Positions 57,830 to 64,000 of a DNA stretch of 64,000 bases are shown here, piece by piece. Within the stretch, counting starts at the first letter, position 1; every line of letters begins with the position of its first letter. The position numbers and the translations under genes are program-made. The notes below the pieces were generated by a model, which was not told the DNA's origin, ran no database searches, and saw nothing but the letters and a program-made list of their open reading frames with translations. Origin of the DNA: Ectocarpus siliculosus (lineage: Eukaryota; Sar; Phaeophyceae; Ectocarpales; Ectocarpaceae); the NCBI GenBank assembly GCA_000310025.1, contig FN649749.1, positions 2,230,637 through 2,294,636 of the forward strand, written 5' to 3'.

Positions 57830-58900
57830 GTGAAAACCTCGAAAATAAAATCCTACTCGTTCAGGCTCGACCTCTTACTCAAAAAGACCAAACACAAAGC
57901 CGAAGCACCACAAACCAAAGCCAAAACAATGAGAACACGAAATAAGAAAAGTCACACCATTGGTCACACGAAGTATTTTTGCCGGCCCATCAACCCCAGC
58001 GCTTTCATCCATCCCTCCTGCCACTGCTTCTTCCCCGCGGTAGCCACCCTCGCCTCTGCCGCGGCCACCCTTTTCTGCTGGCATGGCCGCGGCTCAGGCT
58101 TCATCAGGTGCCACGTATCCGCCTGGGTGGGGTGGGTGCAGCTGTCTCTCCGGGGGGATTGACTCGGCAGTGCAGGGGAGATTGCGCATCCGAAAGGGAA
58201 AGGCACAGGCAAAATCAGTCACCCAAAGCGTCAATTTAGCACGTGGCACTGCTGGGGAGAATACCTTGCAATACGCCCCCTGTTCTGCGCAGCAGTGACC
58301 GTTGTCTTTCGCATTCTGTACGACATCATGGTTACCTATCAAATCGAACGCCAATCTACGACTGAGGTTAATTACTCCTCTTTCGTAAAAGTGACACAAC
58401 GATTCTTGCGATTTGTCTGACAAGGTTAATTATTCCTCGGTCACGCAAACAACAATGTTGGATCCATGTTAGAGCTTACACAGCTGTGTTTCTGATCAAC
58501 AACCCAACACATCTTCTTCTTACTGGTGTGCAACCACTGCGCTGCTTTCGTGCATACAGTGTTCTGGTACGAAATGGAGATCATTTCCATGTAGTCCTGT
58601 CGGTTACACAGACCCCTGACCAAATTTCCAAGTGTATCCCCCTACAACTCCTACCGCTGGACATGCAACAGACTCCTGTTCATAACACGCAACTCATTGT
58701 CGGTAGAGGGTGCAAAGATTCATGACGCCTTCGCATATCCCGTTATCGACGTGAACGCAAAAATAATGAGTCGGATATCAATCTCTATGTTTTAACACAA
58801 GAGGGACAAAATATTCCCATCAACTTCCAAGCACTCAAGAAGGTATATGCAGCAGTTTGGTTAGGATTCGCTGACACTCTCATCTATTCTTTCCGTTTCT
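57830..58900 (-). other. Interior of the LTR element, not identified
   Basis: Between pol remains and the tandem repeat. No domain recognised on either strand. It may be captured host DNA or heavily decayed pol. Confidence 0.3.
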
Positions 58901-59085
58901 GTGGGTGACTGGCAACCTTACGTGGCGTAGTAGCCATACAACCTCGCAGTTTTGTGGGTGACTGGCAACCTTACGTGACGCAATATCCATTTAACCTCGC
59001 AGTTTTGTGTGGGTGACTGGCAACCTTGCGTGACGCAATATCAATTTAACCTCGCAGTTTTGTGTGGGTGACTGACAACCTTATC
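58901..59085. repeat. 53-55-bp tandem repeat inside the LTR element
   Basis: GTGGGTGACTGGCAACCTTA followed by CGTGACGCAATATC and TTTAACCTCGCAGTTTTGT, starting at 58901, 58954, 59009 and 59064 (last copy partial). Confidence 0.92.
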
Positions 59086-59416
59086 AAGAATAGAACGCCC
59101 TTTGATGGGGTCTACTGCTGTACCTTTCAGGAAAAACATGTGCTTGATGATGACGCGTATGTATGCAGAACTCAACAAGGTGTGCTGTAGGTTTATCGGA
59201 GCACACCCAAACGAAATCGACGAAGACAAGCATGCAAGCATATACCAAAACCACTTAAGACGTAAAACGGTGAGCAGATCATCACGTGCCTGAGCGGATC
59301 TACGACCTTAGTAGGCGCATGCTGATGGTGTTGCTGCTCGGCATCTCCAGTGTTACAACAACATTCGAAATTGGCTCTCAAAAACCTGTACTCCAACCTG
59401 GACATCGCCACTAGAA

Positions 59417-59791
59417 TCAAACACACCCGTAAATGGGGCTACATGTATTACATACAGGACTGACACGGATGGTGTCCTTAGGGGGTAAGACTTCCCTGGT
59501 TTCTTCCCCCGGGGTGTTGGTCCTCCGCATTGCCCGCGCGAAGGACTCAACGAGACGGTCCTCCAACGATCGTGGCTGGTCTTCAGGTTGCGGGTCTAAC
59601 GCTGTTCCAGCCGGCCGAGCATGCCGGGGATCGCCTCCATCGGGGGGCTTGTCCACGCTCTCTGATGCGGGACGCTTCTCTTCGGTAAACTTGATTTTTT
59701 CTTGTACTCCTCTCTCCACTTCCTCTTTGATGTGCGCCGATAATGCTTGGCGGTCCTCTTCAGTTAAGCTGCTGAGGTCGAGGGCTTCCAT
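59417..59791 (-). CDS. Gag-like N-terminal fragment of the LTR element
   Basis: The minus-strand frame opens with ATG at 59791, 74 bp inside the 5' LTR, and runs 124 codons: MEALDLSSLTEEDRQALSAH, then an acidic/basic Pro-rich linker and EDRLVESFARAMRRTNT. Its position directly after the 5' LTR is that of gag. It is charged and helical at the start and lacks a zinc knuckle, so it is truncated or precedes a deletion. Confidence 0.6.
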   Translation of the reverse strand: MEALDLSSLTEEDRQALSAHIKEEVERGVQEKIKFTEEKRPASESVDKPPDGGDPRHARPAGTALDPQPEDQPRSLEDRLVESFARAMRRTNTPGEETREVLPPKDTIRVSPVCNTCSPIYGCV

Positions 59792-59864
59792 GATCTACTT
59801 CTCTAGCCGAACCCTTTTATAGCTAACCTCACCTCGGGATCCCGTGTGATATCACACGCTAGCG

Positions 59865-60195
59865 TGTTAGGATGATCCGAACTGGGGGTAGCTTGTCGCA
59901 AGACGTGTGTTGAATAGGGTGTCGGCAACTCGGCGAACTCGCGCCAAGGAGGAAAGATGTGCTGGGCTTGTTGTATAGACTTCTTCTTCACATGAAAAAC
60001 ATGGACTCACATGAACACATGAACGAACATGGACACATGGACACATGGACAGACATGGACTGCACGCACGCGTGCACGCACCACCATGAGGGGGCGACGC
60101 AGTATACAACAGGGGTACCTTGCACACCCTGGAAATACATTCCACGTACCACACAATCCTACAACCACTTGGCATTGCTACAAGTATATCTATCA
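59865..60195 (-). repeat. 5' LTR (331 bp)
   Basis: Upstream LTR in the element's own (minus) orientation. The inner edge runs into GTGTGATATCACAC, a perfect 14-bp palindrome where a primer-binding site is expected; no standard initiator-tRNA match (TGGTATCAGAGC type) is seen. Confidence 0.9.
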
Positions 60196-60313
60196 ATCAA
60201 GAGTGAAGTCGACCGAACATTTCTTTTGACTAACAATCCTGACACGTTCTTTAGACTACCATGGGAATGGGCGTACTCACTTGGTTTCCCTGCGCGGTCC
60301 CCCCAACGCTCAG

Positions 60314-63300
60314 GTGAACTATTACTGTAGCCTCCCCATATCCCTCATGAAACTTGCCACGGAATGGGCAATCGACGTACTAATCGTGGTGGGAGCAACA
60401 CTGTACACCGCTACTGCTCTCTGTTGCATATGGGCCATGTGGAGTATGAGGAAGCAATTCTTCATAGCATTGAGGTAAGCGTGTGATCGTGACGTCTTGT
60501 GCGTTTAGTTGGCGTCTGTCTACTCGCAACAATGAGGATTCAAGCGATATCTACGATAATAGGAGTAGAAGAATCTGGTGGGTGCACGCCGAACACCCGA
60601 TATAGAATACGTGGATGTTATCGCACAATTCCTTTTCAAGTTCTAGCTCTAAGGAAGCCGCCCGACCCAAAGTATGATGTATTCAGGATACAAAGGCTTG
60701 TATTTTTATCCCAAACCTGAACCAAATACCCATATCCCGCCTTTGTTGCTGCTACCGCCCGGCCGTAGGTCCCCGCTTTTAGGGTGCATGATCGGAACAT
60801 CCTACACCGTGCGCTCATGCATTGGGACGTATGTAGTACTGTTGGAGCTGCATGGTTGGACGGCTGACGGCCGAATAGCTCGCACCGGCATGTGGGCGTC
60901 CGAGAAAATAATCCTTGCGCCTGCAACGTTGGTGTGTTCGTGGACTTTTGACTGCAGACGGATTTCCGATTTTGGTGGATTGCTTGGTTGGTGCAGATGT
61001 TGTTATTGGCACGAACACCCCTTCACCTTCATGTTCCAGGTGATGGAAGTTCCCCTCGCGGCCTGTAGAGGCCAATACTGGATATTCAATTCCAAAACAA
61101 CAGCTCACATCGGCTGTTTCGCACCCGTTCGGAAACATTGGGCAAACACTACATGCTGCATTACATGCATCCGCAAGAGAACGCCTACGGACATGTAACA
61201 GCGAGAGCAGTTTCGAAAAACGGGCCAACGTCGCAAAATCTGTGTGGAACTTGGCGAAATGCTTCGTCCAGCCATTCCCTAAGCGGCAACAAGTTTTTTT
61301 CAACCACTAACGTATGGGAGTTTCCTCCTGCATCTCACCTCCCTCCTTTTCATCTGCAGTGGACACACTTTAAGATAAGGCGTTTCGACCTGTTTCTCTT
61401 TTGGATTACAGTCTATTTTGATTCGGTTGTTTCTGAACGCTTGCTTTCGGTTGGTCTTCGCAGCCAGAACGTCTTGTCACATGCTCGTTCGTCGCTAGCC
61501 AGTTCAGGCACTTCTCAATCGTCTTGACGATTCTCACGTTGTCGCCGATGGGGACTTCGAGCTTGTTAAAACTGCAACAAGTGCTGCAAACCTGCGCTCA
61601 CGTTCTAGCGATGAAACTTAGGCTGCCTCGGCAAGCCTACGAGCGCCCTCGCAGGTACAAGAACATCGCAACAGAATGGCACCGGATATTAAGAAAAACC
61701 CATCAGTACTCACCGTCGAAAACTGTGACGACAGTACTGCTTCGGCTCTGGCGAGGGGCGTCCACTGCAACGAACGCTAGATTGCCCCTCCTTGTGATCG
61801 AGCCGCCGCCACGCCACGTACACGTTGAGAAGCTGAGAATGTCGGAGATGCTGTACTTTTGTGTTCAGTCTCTAAATGACGAGAACCAATGGGTTTGCCT
61901 GAGGGGTGATCCACCTCCCCTCCCGTACCGGCCGCGATATGTCTGACTCGGGACTTCGTTGCTGCCTCATTCACAGGTGTCTGTCGGGGCCCTGATAGCA
62001 TGGGTCCTCCGCTTACTGGTCATGTACGACCCAAAGAAAAGAAGGAAGTATGGGCGCCACACCAACGAGAGGCGTATGTTCCGCGTGCTGGTCAGCACCT
62101 TCGTCGTGCTTGAGCTTGGGGCATGGTCGGCAGTGAGCGCGCGGGGGTTGGAATGGTGAGAGGGGGAGGGGCAGCGCGCGTGAAAGAACGAAGAGCCGGG
62201 AAGGCGTGATATGCGTGAGGCAGAGAGAGCTGCACACGGGATGAATAGTCGGACGAGTAGAATCATTGGGCGTATCATTATCCACACCGCTGTTTTCTTG
62301 CAGGACAAGTCGAGACTTTCGTTCCTCCGCAAGGCACCTATTCCTTGTCTGCTAATAACTTGATTGGTCTATTTCGTGCGGAATCTTGCCAACTTCAGGG
62401 CGGTGTCTTATATGTCGTTCCTTGACGCGACGTCCATGCTGGCAACATTGGCTGCTGTCGCGGTTCTCAGCGGTAAACTGAGAAACGTCCATGACCTTTG
62501 CAGTCTTTCTTCGGATATCCAGCGCATCGGAGCCCTAGTGGTCTGGACGATCGGTAAGATTCAGACCAAAGCCTCACCGCCGCCGCCACGGACACGTTCC
62601 CAAGTGCTTCTAGCGTTGATCCCCGTGTATCAGTAGGGATTCAGACGGTGACGTGCACGAGGCGCAACGTATCCCCTGACCGGGAAGGGAGGCTAATGTA
62701 GACTGTGCCTGACGGTATCACGGCTTCGCGTCTGTCGAAAATTGCAATATGAGCGGCACTTGGCATGCATCCTGCCGCACGCCTCGACCTTTAGCGCCCT
62801 TTGTTTTCGCCCTGAGGTTTTGTCGTCACCACGCTCAACTCCACCATTGCACGCAAGGGCACAGGTCAGCGTGTGGATTTCGACCTACCTTCGCACTTTT
62901 TCATTGCATCCGACCCTGGTATGTGTTGGTTGCCATCCGTTGCCCAGTTGTCTCCATCGCAGCTGTCGTGGCGCCAATGCCCCCTCTGGCGTACAAGTAC
63001 ACGTTGGTGGCCACATCCACGATCGCCCCTCAACCTATCGTCTGGATCATGTGAGAGGCGACGTGCAAGCCCGGCAGTATGTAAAACATTTCGTTATATC
63101 GCCGAACGGGATTCACTTTTTGAAGAAGGGTTTGCGTGGGCGACGAGGGCAGCCGGCGCCGTAGCTGCACTTTGTGCCATCCCCTGGTCCACGCGCGAGC
63201 TCTAGTGCTACCTGCAGTGCGAATGCGGTCGTAGCGTTTTGCGCCCTTCGACGGAAGTGCGTCGACCATGAAGCGCATGGTACGGGGCATTCTCGCCGTC

Positions 63301-63943
63301 GAAGACAACATGACACTAAATTCTCACCCCACCAGAAGAGTCATACGGTGCTACTGATGCGGTACGTCGATGTCAACTGTACGTCCGACAACTTCAGTAA
63401 TCGAACGGGTGTTTGCTGCTGGCTCAAAAGCGAGTGGCATTTACTTGCGACTCAAAGGACTTCGACCAAAGGATAGGCGTTACGGGAGGGAAGTCGCTCG
63501 TGTTTGTTTTCGGCTGGTTTCCAAGGGGTCGGTATGGTATCGGTGTTGTTTTCAGGATACTACCGGGCATGCTGCTAGCAGGAATATGTCCACCAATGGG
63601 GCTCAAAGAACCAATGCCACGAAACTAACAACCAATATGAACGATTGGCGCCGCCGCCGCCGCCGCCGCCTCTTTGGGCAGCAACATCAAACCCGTTCTG
63701 TCCTACCTTCGATACGACGAGTGCGTCAATGGCGAGAGAGGTGGCCTTCCACTGCTCAGTCTTCCGTGGATATGGCTTTGGAGGCGAATAGCCGACAATG
63801 GTAGCAGACATGGTCGAGTGGCCTGCACCACTTCGGGCGCCAGCAAGCCTGGGGTGGCATCGAGCGGTCTGGGCGGACTAGGGGGCACCCCGAGCAAAAG
63901 CACCTGCTTTCACGAAACCCCACTCTCCGACGTTAATCGGTAA
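60314..63943 (+). CDS. Membrane/RGS protein, copy B (cut by window end)
   Basis: Plus-strand exons: 60314-60474, about 60772-60931, 61977-62155, 62399-62553, 62948-63050 and 63682 onward. Three internal exons have exactly the same lengths as in copy A (179, 155 and 103 bp) and the same intron phases. Protein pairs: SPLLGCMIGTSYTVRSCIGT, VLRLLVMYDPKKRRKYGRHT, GKLRNVHDLCSLSSDIQRIG, MPPLAYKYTLV and LPWIWLWRRIADNGSRHGRV. The first exon adds a membrane segment (WAIDVLIVVGATLYTATALC) not located in copy A. Between exons 1 and 2, the stretch matching copy A's second segment (KPPDPKYDVFRIQRLVFL, 60,655-60,720) runs into a TGA, so copy B may be damaged there or spliced differently. The last frame ends at 63943, at the edge of a hairpin; the RGS part is outside the window or lost. 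Confidence 0.6.
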
Positions 63944-63996
63944 AATTAGACCATCCGGCTAGTCAGCGCTGACAAGCCGGATGGTCTAATTTTAAC
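63939..63996. repeat. Near-perfect 58-bp palindrome at the window end
   Basis: GGTAAAATTAGACCATCCGG and its complement CCGGATGGTCTAATTTTAAC flank a TCAGCGCTGA core. It sits in the last exon of copy B, where the RGS coding part would be expected to continue. Likely a short foldback element or the tip of a transposon that extends beyond the window. Confidence 0.75.
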
Positions 63997-64000
63997 GATT

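Larger units (their letters stand above)
56330..60195 (-). mobile_element. Ty1/copia-type LTR retrotransposon, internally deleted
   Basis: Near-identical direct repeats (56330-56662 and 59865-60195) begin TG and end CA, and are flanked by ATCAA on both sides (56325-56329 and 60196-60200), a 5-bp target duplication. The coding strand is minus. A gag-like start lies at 59791-59417, and the C-terminal part of pol (end of reverse transcriptase plus RNase H) lies at 57822-56945. A G-rich tract (AGCAGGGGGGC on the minus strand) directly precedes the 3' LTR, as expected for the polypurine tract. The interior is only 3.2 kb, and integrase, protease and most of the reverse transcriptase are absent, so the copy depends on others for movement. 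Confidence 0.9.

Overview
The window looks like nuclear DNA of a photosynthetic stramenopile, most likely a brown alga or a close relative. The grounds are: short exons (about 50-300 bp) separated by long GT-AG introns; genes on both strands; a prokaryotic-type aspartate/prephenate aminotransferase; a GH17 beta-1,3-glucanase that would suit laminarin metabolism; FNIP-like leucine-rich repeats of the 'FNQPI...WP.SL..L.FG' type; and a very high load of transposons and small repeats. The species assignment is inference. No rRNA, tRNA, operon or CRISPR was seen.

Layout. 0.1-12 kb is a repeat and transposon landscape. It holds arrays of the self-palindromic decamer ACCCATGGGT (0.14-0.33, 10.9-11.2 and 11.7-11.8 kb), a decayed FNIP/LRR gene split by a decayed Crypton-type tyrosine-recombinase element (2.2-5.7 kb), and a decayed KDZ-superfamily transposase (6.3-9.5 kb). 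12.0-14.1 kb holds an orphan + strand exon and a complete four-exon germin/spherulin-like cupin gene (minus). 16.5-17.8 kb is a 1.2-kb foldback element with a TTA target duplication. 17.8-24.3 kb (minus) is a multi-exon membrane-protein gene with an apparent C-terminal RGS domain. 25.5-30.0 kb (+) is a GH17 endo-beta-1,3-glucanase gene in six exons. 33.1-36.3 kb (minus) is a cysteine-rich secreted protein gene with a tandemly duplicated exon. 38.0-41.3 kb (minus) is a PPIL1-like cyclophilin. 44.1-52.5 kb (+) is the aminotransferase gene, at least 11 exons, whose introns carry SINE-like repeats, a foldback MITE, a minisatellite and tandem copies of a 3' splice site. 56.3-60.2 kb is a Ty1/copia LTR element with near-identical LTRs and a 5-bp target duplication. 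60.3-64.0 kb (+) is a second copy of the membrane/RGS gene; the window cuts it off.

Exon coordinates for the cupin, GH17, cyclophilin and aminotransferase genes come from joining open frames at visible GT/AG sites. Exon phases agree at every proposed junction of these four genes, which is the main support for the models. The genes do not form one pathway. They are ordinary housekeeping, cell-wall/storage-glucan, secreted and signalling genes in a repeat-rich region.
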